This document shows positions 1-6,642 of a stretch of DNA of 8,577 nt, piece after piece (the first letter of the stretch is position 1; every line of letters begins with the position of its first letter). Source of the stretch: Lautropia sp. SCN 70-15 (GTDB lineage: Bacteria; Pseudomonadota; Gammaproteobacteria; Burkholderiales; Burkholderiaceae_E); assembly GCA_001724315.1 (NCBI GenBank), contig MEEC01000106.1, positions 1 through 8,577 on the forward strand. The letters run 5' to 3'. The notes beneath the pieces are model-generated. The model saw only the letters and a program-made list of their open reading frames with translations. It did not search any database and was not told the origin of the DNA. Both the position numbers and the translations under genes were made by a program.

Positions 1-936
1 GGCGGCGCCAAGGCCGGCGTGGCGATGCCCGCGGCCGCCAAGCTGATGGCCGAAACCGGACTCGCGCCTGCCCAGGTGGCGGGCACCGGCCGCGACGGCC
101 GGATCACCAAGGGCGACGTGCTGGCCGCGGCCAGTGCGGCCGCCGCCGCCCCGGCGCCGGCGATTCCCACCGGCGCGCCCACCAGCAGCCTGCCCGAGGT
201 CAAGGCGCCTGTCGACCTGGCCAGCATGCTCGAAGGCCGTCCGGAGCAGCGCGTGCCGATGTCGCGGCTGCGCCAGCGCGTGGCCGAGCGCCTGCTGCAG
301 TCGCAGGCCACCAACGCGATCCTGACCACCTTCAACGAAGTCAACATGCAGCCGGTCATGGACCTTCGCAAGAAGTACCAGGACCGCTTCGAGAAGGAGC
401 ACGGCACGCGCCTCGGCTTCATGTCCTTCTTCGTCAAGGCCGCGGTTCACGCGCTGAAGAAGTATCCGGTGGTCAACGCCTCGGTGGACGGCACCGACAT
501 CGTCTATCACGGCTACTTCGACATCGGCGTGGCTGTGGGCTCGCCGCGCGGCCTGGTGGTGCCGGTGGTGCGCAACGCCGACCAGCTGACCTTCGGCCAG
601 ATCGAGAAGCAGATCGGCGAGTACGGCAAGCGCGCCCAGGACGGCAAGCTGGGCCTGGAAGACCTCACCGGCGGCACCTTCTCGATCAGCAACGGCGGCG
701 TGTTCGGCTCGATGCTGTCGACCCCGATAATCAACCCGCCGCAGTCCGCGATCCTGGGCATCCATGCCACGAAGGAGCGGCCGGTGGTCGAGAACGGCCA
801 GATCGTGATCCGGCCGATCAACTACCTGGCGCTGTCCTACGACCACCGGATCATCGACGGCCGCGAGGCGGTGCTGTTCCTGGTGGCCATCAAGGAGGCG
901 CTCGAGGACCCGGCGCGCCTGCTGCTCGACCTGTAA
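1..936 (+). CDS. odhB: Dihydrolipoyllysine succinyltransferase, E2 of 2-oxoglutarate dehydrogenase (5'-truncated)
   Basis: This E2 subunit moves the succinyl group from lipoyl-lysine to CoA in the cytoplasmic 2-oxoglutarate dehydrogenase complex of the TCA cycle (called sucB in enterics). The frame is open from base 1, so the start lies outside the window. The 311 visible residues lack the lipoyl domain and first linker; family proteins have about 400–430 residues. Fragment residues 9–44 form the E3-binding domain (MPAAAKLMAE...GTGRDGRITKGDVL). An Ala/Pro-rich linker follows, and the catalytic acyltransferase domain starts near residue 79. Its segments LTTFNEVNM, RLGFMSFFVKA and TPIINPPQSAILG favour the succinyltransferase over the pyruvate-complex E2. 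The active-site motif DHRIIDG is intact, with His282 and Asp286 of the fragment. The stop is TAA, and lpdA follows after 12 bp. The fragment ends with the usual LLLDL, so the 3' end is complete. Only the specific E2 subtype rests on remembered similarity. Confidence 0.95.
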   Translation, partial: GGAKAGVAMPAAAKLMAETGLAPAQVAGTGRDGRITKGDVLAAASAAAAAPAPAIPTGAPTSSLPEVKAPVDLASMLEGRPEQRVPMSRLRQRVAERLLQSQATNAILTTFNEVNMQPVMDLRKKYQDRFEKEHGTRLGFMSFFVKAAVHALKKYPVVNASVDGTDIVYHGYFDIGVAVGSPRGLVVPVVRNADQLTFGQIEKQIGEYGKRAQDGKLGLEDLTGGTFSISNGGVFGSMLSTPIINPPQSAILGIHATKERPVVENGQIVIRPINYLALSYDHRIIDGREAVLFLVAIKEALEDPARLLLDL

Positions 937-940
937 GGAG
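935..940 (+). promoter_or_regulatory. Ribosome binding site of lpdA
   Basis: The hexamer AAGGAG overlaps the odhB stop codon and ends 8 bases before the lpdA ATG. It is the clearest Shine-Dalgarno sequence in the window. It fixes the lpdA start and suggests that lpdA is translated from the odhB message. Confidence 0.8.
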
Positions 941-948
941 ATCGCGAC

Positions 949-2385
949 ATGTCCCTCAATTTCGACGTCGTCGTGATCGGCGCGGGCTCCAGCGGCTACA
1001 TCGCCGCGGTCCGCGCGGCCCAGCTCGGCTTCCGGGTGGCCTGCGTCGAGAAGTGGCGCAATCCGAACGGCGACTACGCGCTGGGCGGCACCTGCCTGAA
1101 CGTCGGCTGCATCCCCTCCAAGGCCTTGCTCGCCTCCAGCGAGGAGTTCGAGAAGGCGAGCGGCCACCTGGCCGAGCACGGCATCTCGGCCAGCGGTGTG
1201 AAGATCGACGTGCCCCGGATGATCGCGCGCAAGGACGCGATCGTCTCCAAGATGACCAAGGGCATCGAGTTCCTGTTCCGCAAGAACAAGATCGCCTGGC
1301 TCAAGGGCCACGCCCGCTTCGTGTCCAACGAGGGCGAGTCGATCCGGCTCGAGATCACCGAGGATGGCGAGGAGGTCCAGCTGGTCGAGGCGGCCAACGT
1401 GATCATCGCCACCGGCTCGAAGCCGCGTCACCTGCCGGGGATTCCGGTCGACAACAAGATCGTCTGCGACAACGAGGGCGCGCTGGCGCTCACCGAGGTG
1501 CCCAGGCGCCTGGGCGTGATCGGCGCCGGCGTGATCGGCCTGGAGCTGGGCTCGGTCTGGCGCCGGCTGGGCGCGGACGTGACCATCCTCGAGGCGATGC
1601 CCGGCTTCCTGGCCGCCACCGACGTGTCGGTGCAGAAGGAGGCCGCCAAGCTGTTCGCCAAGCAGGGGCTGAAGATCAACCTCGGCGTGAAGATCGGCGA
1701 GGTCGAGGTGGGCAAGAAAGGGGTCAAGGTCTCCTGGACCGACAGCAAGGGCGAGGCGCAGCTTCTCGAGTGCGACCGGCTGATCGTCTCGGTGGGCCGG
1801 GTGCCGCACACCGAGGGGCTCAATCTCGAGGCGATCGGGCTGTCGGTCGACGAACGCGGCTTCGTGCCGGTCGATGGCCAGTGCCGCACCGCGCTGCCCA
1901 ACGTCTACGCGATCGGCGACGTGGTGCGCGGCCCGATGCTCGCCCACAAGGGCGAGGACGAGGGCGTGATGGTCGCCGAGCTGATCGCCGGCCAGAAGCC
2001 GCACATCGACTACAACACGATCCCCTGGGTCATCTACACCTCGCCCGAGATCGCCTGGGTCGGCAAGACCGAGCAGCAGCTCGAGGAAGAGGGCCGCGAG
2101 ATCAAGACCGGCCAGTTCCCGTTCGCGGCCAACGGCCGCGCGCTGGGGATCGGCGCGCCCGAGGGCTTCGTGAAGGTGATCGCCGACGCCGCTACCGACG
2201 AGGTCCTTGGCGTGCACGTCGTGGCTTCGTCGGCCTCGGACCTGATCGCCGAGGCCACGATGGCCATGGAGTTCAAGGCTTCGGCCGAGGACATCGGCCG
2301 GATCTGCCACGCGCATCCGTCGCTGGCCGAGGTGATGCGCGAGGCGGCCCTGGCGGCTTCCGACAAGCGCGCGCTGAACATGTGA
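949..2385 (+). CDS. lpdA: Dihydrolipoyl dehydrogenase (E3)
   Basis: E3 is an FAD flavoenzyme that reoxidises dihydrolipoamide on the E2 subunit and passes the electrons to NAD+. The 478-residue protein is full length. The N-terminal FAD-binding site is GAGSSG (Gly11, 13, 16). The redox-active disulfide is in GGTCLNVGCIPSK (Cys49, Cys54). The NAD-binding site is GAGVIG (Gly192, 194, 197). A second FAD contact is YAIGD (Asp324). The C-terminal dimer domain ends with HAHPSLAEV, giving the catalytic pair His456/Glu461 by comparison with E. coli His444/Glu449. The stretch EKWRNPNGDYALGG before the disulfide is longer than in E. coli and is, as I recall, typical of Burkholderiales E3 paired with OdhB. 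The ATG follows a good ribosome site 12 bp after odhB. It probably serves the 2-oxoglutarate complex; a pyruvate-complex or glycine-cleavage role cannot be excluded from sequence alone. Confidence 0.97.
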   Translation: MSLNFDVVVIGAGSSGYIAAVRAAQLGFRVACVEKWRNPNGDYALGGTCLNVGCIPSKALLASSEEFEKASGHLAEHGISASGVKIDVPRMIARKDAIVSKMTKGIEFLFRKNKIAWLKGHARFVSNEGESIRLEITEDGEEVQLVEAANVIIATGSKPRHLPGIPVDNKIVCDNEGALALTEVPRRLGVIGAGVIGLELGSVWRRLGADVTILEAMPGFLAATDVSVQKEAAKLFAKQGLKINLGVKIGEVEVGKKGVKVSWTDSKGEAQLLECDRLIVSVGRVPHTEGLNLEAIGLSVDERGFVPVDGQCRTALPNVYAIGDVVRGPMLAHKGEDEGVMVAELIAGQKPHIDYNTIPWVIYTSPEIAWVGKTEQQLEEEGREIKTGQFPFAANGRALGIGAPEGFVKVIADAATDEVLGVHVVASSASDLIAEATMAMEFKASAEDIGRICHAHPSLAEVMREAALAASDKRALNM

Positions 2386-2387
2386 CG

Positions 2388-3494
2388 ATGAACGTCGTCG
2401 AGACCTGGCGCGCCGAGCTGGGGCGGCGCGGCTACCAGCCCGACGCCGCCCAGCTCGCGGCGATCGAGCGCTTGCAGCGGATGCACGACGAGCTGGTCGT
2501 CTTCAAGGCCAGGCGCGCCACCCGGCTCAAGCGGCTCATCAACCGGCCCCAGGTGCCCCGCGGCGTCTGGATGCACGGCGGCGTGGGCCGCGGCAAGAGC
2601 TTCCTGATGGACTGCTTCTACGAGGCGGTCCCGGTCGTGCGCAAGACGCGGCTGCATTTCCACGAGTTCATGCGAGGGGTGCACCGCGAGCTCGAGGAGC
2701 TCAAGGGCACGGCCGACCCGCTCGACGCGGTGGCCGAGCGGGTGGCACGGCGCTACCGGCTGATCTGCTTCGACGAGTTCCACGTGTCGGACATCGCCGA
2801 CGCGATGATCCTCGAACGGCTGATGCGCGGCCTGTTCGCGCACGGGGTCACCTTCGTGATGACCTCGAACTACCACCCGGACGCGCTCTATCCCGACGGC
2901 CTGCACCGTGACCGGATCCTGCCGGCGATCGCGCTGATCCGCCAGCACGTCGACGTGATGAACGTCGACGCCGGCATCGACTACCGACGCCGCACGATGG
3001 CCCAGGTCGAGGCCTACCATTGCCCGGACGACGACGCGACGCGCGCGGCGCTCGAGCAGGCCTTCGTGGCGGTGGCCGAGGCGCACGACGAGAATCCCCA
3101 GATGCTGATCGAGAACCGCGAGCTGCGCGCGCTGCGGCGCGCGGGCGGCGCGGTCTGGTTCGACTTCGGCACGCTGTGCGGCGGGCCGCGCTCGCAGAAC
3201 GACTACCTCGAGATCGCGAGCCTGTTCCACACGGTGGTCCTGTCGGGCGTGCCGAAGATGGGCGCCAACATGGCCTCGGAAGCGCGCCGCTTCGTGTGGC
3301 TGGTCGACGTGCTCTACGACCGGCGGATCAAGCTGATCGTGTCCGCCGCCTGCCCGCCGGAGCAGCTCTACACCGAGGGGCCGATGGCCAACGAGTTCCA
3401 CCGAACCGTGAGCCGGCTGGTCGAGATGCAGTCGCGCGAGTACCTCGAGGCGCCGCGCCGCGAGGAGGCTTCGGCGCTAGGCGAGGCGGGCTGA
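2388..3494 (+). CDS. zapE: Cell division protein ZapE / AFG1-like P-loop ATPase
   Basis: ZapE is the bacterial relative of mitochondrial AFG1/LACE1. In E. coli it associates with the Z-ring and matters under low oxygen or heat. The 368-residue product has the family's usual length. Walker A is GGVGRGKS (residues 64–71), after the family-typical VPRGVWMH. Walker B is LICFDEFHV (Asp129, Glu130), followed by DIADAMIL. Further family signatures are MTSNYHPDALYPDGL (sensor-1 region) and VWFDFGTLCGGPRSQNDYL near the C-terminal third. The ATG lies 2 bp after the lpdA stop (TGA-CG-ATG) and has no evident Shine-Dalgarno, so translation is probably coupled to lpdA. The frame stays open far upstream inside lpdA, but this is a GC-rich shadow; only the part from this ATG resembles ZapE. 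The gene's end overlaps the end of the opposing phosphatase gene by 18 bp. Confidence 0.93.
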   Translation: MNVVETWRAELGRRGYQPDAAQLAAIERLQRMHDELVVFKARRATRLKRLINRPQVPRGVWMHGGVGRGKSFLMDCFYEAVPVVRKTRLHFHEFMRGVHRELEELKGTADPLDAVAERVARRYRLICFDEFHVSDIADAMILERLMRGLFAHGVTFVMTSNYHPDALYPDGLHRDRILPAIALIRQHVDVMNVDAGIDYRRRTMAQVEAYHCPDDDATRAALEQAFVAVAEAHDENPQMLIENRELRALRRAGGAVWFDFGTLCGGPRSQNDYLEIASLFHTVVLSGVPKMGANMASEARRFVWLVDVLYDRRIKLIVSAACPPEQLYTEGPMANEFHRTVSRLVEMQSREYLEAPRREEASALGEAG

Positions 3495-4280
3495 ATCCGT
3501 CCGGCCCGCCGCGCCGGCGGCGAGCTTCATCAGCACCAGCGAGCAATTGTCGCCCCGGCCGCGGGCCCGCTCGCGGGCCAGGTCGATCAGCAGCGCCGCC
3601 GCCTCGCGGCAGGGGCGCGACACGATGATCTGCGCGAGCTCCTCGGGATCGAAGTAGGCCCACAGGCCGTCGGAGCACAGCAAGAAGCTGTCGTCGGGGC
3701 AAGGATCGGCGATGCCGCCGATCTCGGCCCAGGGCTTGCGCTGTCCGCCGATCGAGTTGACCAGCATCTGGGCCTGCGGGTGGAGCAGCGCGCGTTCCGC
3801 CGTGGCGCGCCCCTCGGTGACCAGCTGCCAGGCGTAGGTGTGGTCGCTGGTGCAGTGCTGCAGCTCGGCGCCGCGGAAGTGATAGATCCGGCTGTCGCCG
3901 ACATGGCACCAGTCGACCCGGTCGGGCTGCACCAGGACCGACGCGAAGGTGCTGTGGGGCTCCTTGTCGGTGGCGAGCGCGGTGAGCTTGAGGACGGCGT
4001 GGACTTCGTCGACCAGGTTGCCGAAGAAGTGCGCCGGCGACTCGACGCTGGGCGCGAACCGGTCGAAGCAGTTCTGCGCGGTGAGGATCACGTTCTCGGC
4101 GGCCAGCGCGCCGCCGCTGCGGCCGCCCAGGCCGTCGGCCAGCACGCCGAGCGCGCAGCGCTGGGCCTGGCGGCCCTGGAGGACGGCGACCCGGTCCTGT
4201 TGTTCGCTCCTGTCGCCGCGGTGCTGGCCGGTACAGGCGGCGATCTGCAGGCCGGTCAGGCTGGATTCGGTCACGCGCAT
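3477..4280 (-). CDS. PP2C-family (PPM) serine/threonine protein phosphatase
   Basis: This is a single-domain, metal-dependent phosphatase of 267 residues, close to the usual bacterial PPM catalytic core. It should remove phosphate from Ser/Thr in the cytoplasm; no signal peptide or membrane segment is seen. Motifs in order are RGDRSEQQDRV (metal ligand Asp29), ADGLGGRSGG (Asp49), HVGDSRIY (128–131), LLCSDGLW (Asp204) and GRGDNCSLVL (Asp244). All expected acidic ligands are present, so it looks active. The start at 4280 is chosen because the first core strand begins a few residues later (LTGLQIAACTGQHRGD). The longer reading to 4394 would overlap the divergent small gene and adds Arg-rich, unrelated sequence. 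No Shine-Dalgarno precedes the ATG, and GTG at 4274 is an alternative. No cognate kinase or substrate lies in the window, so its target is unknown. Confidence 0.88.
   Translation of the reverse strand: MRVTESSLTGLQIAACTGQHRGDRSEQQDRVAVLQGRQAQRCALGVLADGLGGRSGGALAAENVILTAQNCFDRFAPSVESPAHFFGNLVDEVHAVLKLTALATDKEPHSTFASVLVQPDRVDWCHVGDSRIYHFRGAELQHCTSDHTYAWQLVTEGRATAERALLHPQAQMLVNSIGGQRKPWAEIGGIADPCPDDSFLLCSDGLWAYFDPEELAQIIVSRPCREAAALLIDLARERARGRGDNCSLVLMKLAAGAAGRTDSARLA
3485..3510. terminator. GC-rich hairpin at the zapE/phosphatase convergent overlap
   Basis: GGCGGGC (3485–3491) is the exact reverse complement of GCCCGCC (3504–3510). A T·G and a G–C pair extend the stem to nine pairs around an 8-base loop. 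The zapE stop codon lies in the structure, which also covers the last codons of the opposing phosphatase gene. No T-run follows on either strand, so this is not a canonical intrinsic terminator. It could slow polymerase, protect 3' ends, or be chance in GC-rich DNA. Confidence 0.35.
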
Positions 4281-4306
4281 GGTGCAGAATAATATTCGAT
4301 ACCATG
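4278..4306. promoter_or_regulatory. Divergent promoter / dyad spanning both start codons
   Basis: This 29-bp imperfect palindrome is centred on base 4292, with 11 of 14 positions paired. The outer arms are CATGGT and ACCATG; the inner arms are GAATA and TATTC. The outer arms contain the start codons of the phosphatase (-) and the YdcH-like gene (+). The AT-rich centre gives a -10-like TATTAT on the - strand (4294–4289) and AATAAT or TAATAT on the + strand (4288–4295). Good -35 boxes are not visible; TTCGGT occurs 18–19 bp upstream on each strand but is a poor match. A shared bidirectional promoter, perhaps an operator, is inferred. Confidence 0.5.
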
Positions 4307-4513
4307 TCCGAAGACCGAAGCCCCGAATCGATCCAGCGCCGCATCGCCGAGTTGCAGCTCGAGCATCGTGGCCTCGACGCCATGATCGACGCACTCGGTC
4401 GCGAGCCCCGTTTCGACGAGCTGCAGTTGCGCAGGCTCAAGAAGCGCAAGCTGCAGATCAAGGACACGATCATGCTGCTGCAGATGCAGCTGGTGCCCGA
4501 CGTCCCGGCCTGA
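4304..4513 (+). CDS. YdcH-family (DUF465) small coiled-coil protein
   Basis: This 69-residue, highly charged, helical protein is of the DUF465/YdcH type, whose function is not established. The first half (SIQRRIAELQLEHRGLDAMIDAL) has heptad-like hydrophobic spacing, and the second half has the family-typical basic block LRRLKKRKLQIKDTI. Together they suggest a short helical hairpin that self-associates or binds a partner. The end LQMQLVPDVPA matches what I remember of Burkholderiales members. There is no signal peptide or membrane segment. The ATG at 4304 is the only sensible start. It lacks a Shine-Dalgarno and sits about 10 bases after a -10-like sequence, so the message may be leaderless or nearly so. 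It is divergent from the phosphatase gene and 64 bp before the helicase gene, with which it may be co-transcribed. Confidence 0.88.
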   Translation: MSEDRSPESIQRRIAELQLEHRGLDAMIDALGREPRFDELQLRRLKKRKLQIKDTIMLLQMQLVPDVPA

Positions 4514-4590
4514 GCGCCCGCTTCGATCCCTCCCTTCAACGGCCCGCCCTGTCGGACCGCCGCCACCGCCCCCTCCCTTGTCCCTTCCCG
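4514..4590 (+). other. C-rich, G-poor leader between ydcH-like gene and helicase
   Basis: These 77 bases contain 43 C but only 15 G and 5 A, unlike the balanced G/C of the surrounding coding sequence. There is no strong hairpin, recognisable -10 element or Shine-Dalgarno. It covers the 64-bp gap and the first codons of the helicase. High C with low G is the known character of Rho-loading (rut) sites, so a Rho-dependent attenuation role is possible but unproven. Confidence 0.35.
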
Positions 4591-6623
4591 ATCACGATTT
4601 CGCCGGCCGTGTCGCTTCGGCATTCGAGCCCGACGGCCCGCTCGCGCGCGCGCACCCCGGCTTCATCGCGCGCGAAGGGCAGCGCCGGATGGCCGTCGCG
4701 GTGGCCGAGGCCATCGAGCGGGGCGAGGCGCTGGTCGCCGAAGCGGGCACCGGCACCGGGAAGACCTTCGCCTACCTGGTGCCCGCCCTGTTGTCGGGCG
4801 GGCGGGTTTTGGTCAGCACCGGCACGCGGACGCTGCAGGACCAGCTGTTCCGGCGGGACCTGCCGGCGGTGCGCGACGCGCTGGGGCTGGGGCTGCGGAT
4901 CGCCCTGCTCAAGGGCCGGTCCAACTACGTCTGCCATCACCACCTGCGCCGCAACCTCGAGGACGGCCGCTTCGAGCGCCGCGAGGACGCCGCCGTGCTG
5001 CGCCGGATCGAGCGCTTCGCGGCGATCAGCAACACCGGCGATCGCGCCGATGCGCCGGGCATTGCCGAGGACTCGCCGGTCTGGGCGCGGGCGGTGTCGA
5101 CCCGCGAGAACTGCCTGGGCCAGGACTGCCCGGACTTCGACCGCTGTTTCGTGTTCAAGGCCCGCCAGGCGGCGCAGCAGGCCGACGTGGTGGTCGTCAA
5201 CCACCACCTCTTCTGCGCCGATCTGGCGCTCCGGGACGAGGGCGTCTCGGAGCTGTTGCCGAGCGCGGCCGCGGTGATCTTCGACGAGGCGCACCAGCTG
5301 CCCGAGACCGCGGTGCAGTTCTTCGGCCGCAGCCTGTCGACGCGCCAGCTCGGCGACTTCGCCCGCGACCTGCTGCGGATCGGCCTGGCCGACGCACGCG
5401 ACGCCGCCGACTGGACGCTGGCCTCGGGCGAGATCGAGCAGGCGTTGCGCGTCTGGCGGCTCGCGGCAGGCCGGCCCGGCCGGCGCGACGCGCCGCAGCT
5501 GCGCGGCGACCGCGAGCAGCGGCAGGCCCTGGACGAGCTGCTCGCCTTGCTCGACCGGATCGATGCGCTGCTGATGGGCGCGGCCCAGCGCAGCCGGGAC
5601 CTGGCCCGGCTCGCCCTGCGCGGCGCCGAGCTGCACCGGCGGCTCGCGCAATGGCTGGCGATGCTCGACCGGGCGGCGATCCGGCCGGGCGCCGAGCCGC
5701 ACGAGAGGGGCGGGACGGACGAGACGGACGAGGCGGACGAGACGGACGAGCCCGCCGACGAGCTCGACGAGGCGGTGTTGTGGAGCGAGGTTCACCAGAG
5801 CGGGGTCACGCTGCACGCGACGCCGCTGTCGGTGGCGCCCGCCATGAGGCGCCATCGGGAACAGACGCTGCGCAGCTGGATCTTCGTGTCGGCCACGCTG
5901 TCGGTGGCCGGCGACTTCGCCCACTTCACCGAGGCGATCGGGATGCCCGACGCCCGCACGCTGCAGCTGGGCAGCCCCTTCGACTACAAGAAGAACGCGC
6001 GGCTGCTGGTGCCCCGGGGCTGCGGCGACCCCGGCAGCCCGGAGTTCGCCGATCGGCTGGTCGAGACCTGCTGGCCGCTGATCGAGGCCAACGGGGGCCG
6101 GGCCTTCGTGCTGTGCACCAGCTTGCGGATGGTGGATCGCGTGTCGGCCCTGCTGCGCGAGCGCGCAGGGCGCCAGGAAGAGCCGATCGAGCTGCTGGTG
6201 CAGGGCAGTGCGCCGCGCGCCGCGCTGCTTGAGCGCTTCCGCGTCGCCGATCGTCCAGTGCTGGTGGGCAGCGCGAGCTTCTGGGAAGGGGTCGACGTGG
6301 CCGGCCGGCAGCTATCGCTGGTCATCATCGACAAGCTGCCCTTCGCGCCCCCCGACGACCCGGTGCTGCGTGCCCGCATCGACGCCTTGCGCCGGCGAGG
6401 CGGCGATCCGTTCAGGGAGATCCAGCTGCCCGCGGCCGCCATGGCGCTCAAGCAGGGCGCGGGCCGCCTGATCCGATCGGAGACCGATCGCGGGCTGCTG
6501 GTGGTCTGCGACGACCGGCTGGTGACCCGCGGCTACGGGCGCAGCCTGGTGCGCAGCATGCCGCCGTTCACGATCCTCCGGGATGCCGGCGAGGCGCTCG
6601 CGTGGCTGGGGGAGGAGGCCTAG
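4578..6623 (+). CDS. yoaA: YoaA/DinG-type ATP-dependent iron-sulfur DNA helicase (XPD class)
   Basis: This superfamily-2 5'-to-3' DNA helicase of the XPD/DinG class acts in replication repair; E. coli YoaA works with HolC. The 681 residues show, in order: a Q-like motif GFIAREGQRRM (28–38), Walker A EAGTGTGKT (Lys62), four putative 4Fe-4S cysteines (Cys119, 179, 184, 190), DEAH (236–239), SATLS (438–442), SFWEGVDVAG with VIIDKLPF, and motif VI QGAGRLIR (626–633). The SFWEGVD...IIDKLPF block and GGDPFREIQLP match YoaA better than DinG as I remember them, and the protein is only slightly longer than E. coli YoaA. The start is TTG at 4578, with no ribosome site. No ATG or GTG lies upstream in frame, and the first internal ATG (4689, Met38) would remove the Q-like motif. 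An acidic insertion at about 372–398 contains a tandem repeat. The subfamily name is less certain than the helicase class. Confidence 0.9.
   Translation: MSLPDHDFAGRVASAFEPDGPLARAHPGFIAREGQRRMAVAVAEAIERGEALVAEAGTGTGKTFAYLVPALLSGGRVLVSTGTRTLQDQLFRRDLPAVRDALGLGLRIALLKGRSNYVCHHHLRRNLEDGRFERREDAAVLRRIERFAAISNTGDRADAPGIAEDSPVWARAVSTRENCLGQDCPDFDRCFVFKARQAAQQADVVVVNHHLFCADLALRDEGVSELLPSAAAVIFDEAHQLPETAVQFFGRSLSTRQLGDFARDLLRIGLADARDAADWTLASGEIEQALRVWRLAAGRPGRRDAPQLRGDREQRQALDELLALLDRIDALLMGAAQRSRDLARLALRGAELHRRLAQWLAMLDRAAIRPGAEPHERGGTDETDEADETDEPADELDEAVLWSEVHQSGVTLHATPLSVAPAMRRHREQTLRSWIFVSATLSVAGDFAHFTEAIGMPDARTLQLGSPFDYKKNARLLVPRGCGDPGSPEFADRLVETCWPLIEANGGRAFVLCTSLRMVDRVSALLRERAGRQEEPIELLVQGSAPRAALLERFRVADRPVLVGSASFWEGVDVAGRQLSLVIIDKLPFAPPDDPVLRARIDALRRRGGDPFREIQLPAAAMALKQGAGRLIRSETDRGLLVVCDDRLVTRGYGRSLVRSMPPFTILRDAGEALAWLGEEA
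5715..5750 (+). repeat. In-frame 9-bp tandem repeat, four copies, in the helicase gene
   Basis: ACGGACGAG occurs four times in a row; the third copy differs only in its first base (GCGGACGAG). It encodes TDE-TDE-ADE-TDE (residues 380–391) inside an acidic linker just before the SATLS half of the helicase. Because the unit is nine bases, gain or loss of copies would keep the reading frame. Confidence 0.95.
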
Positions 6624-6635
6624 CGGGGCGGCCTC
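6615..6635. terminator. Hairpin at the helicase/bamD convergent ends
   Basis: GAGGCC (6615–6620) and GGCCTC (6630–6635) form a perfect 6-bp stem with a 9-base loop that contains the helicase TAG stop. The 19-bp gap to the bamD stop is otherwise featureless. No T-run follows in either direction, so it is at most a weak bidirectional or Rho-assisted stop signal. Confidence 0.3.
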
Positions 6636-6642
6636 GCCGGGC

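Noticed and set aside
1053..2387. 445-codon open frame upstream of and in phase with zapE, giving an apparent 813-residue fusion
   Set aside because: It lies out of frame over lpdA, is Arg/Gly-rich without any family motif, and ZapE similarity begins exactly at ATG 2388. High GC content removes stop codons by chance.
2034..3401. 455-codon open frame on the - strand opposite lpdA and zapE
   Set aside because: It is antisense to two well-supported genes, its composition (His/Val/Arg/Ala-rich) is that of a codon shadow, and no domain is recognisable.
4281..4394. N-terminal extension of the phosphatase to ATG 4394
   Set aside because: The extra 38 residues overlap the divergent YdcH-like gene, are Arg-rich, and precede the natural beginning of the PP2C core.
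4536..5924. 462-codon - strand open frame opposite the helicase
   Set aside because: It has low-complexity Arg/Gln/Leu/Val sequence with repeats mirroring the helicase codons, and no start signal or known motif.
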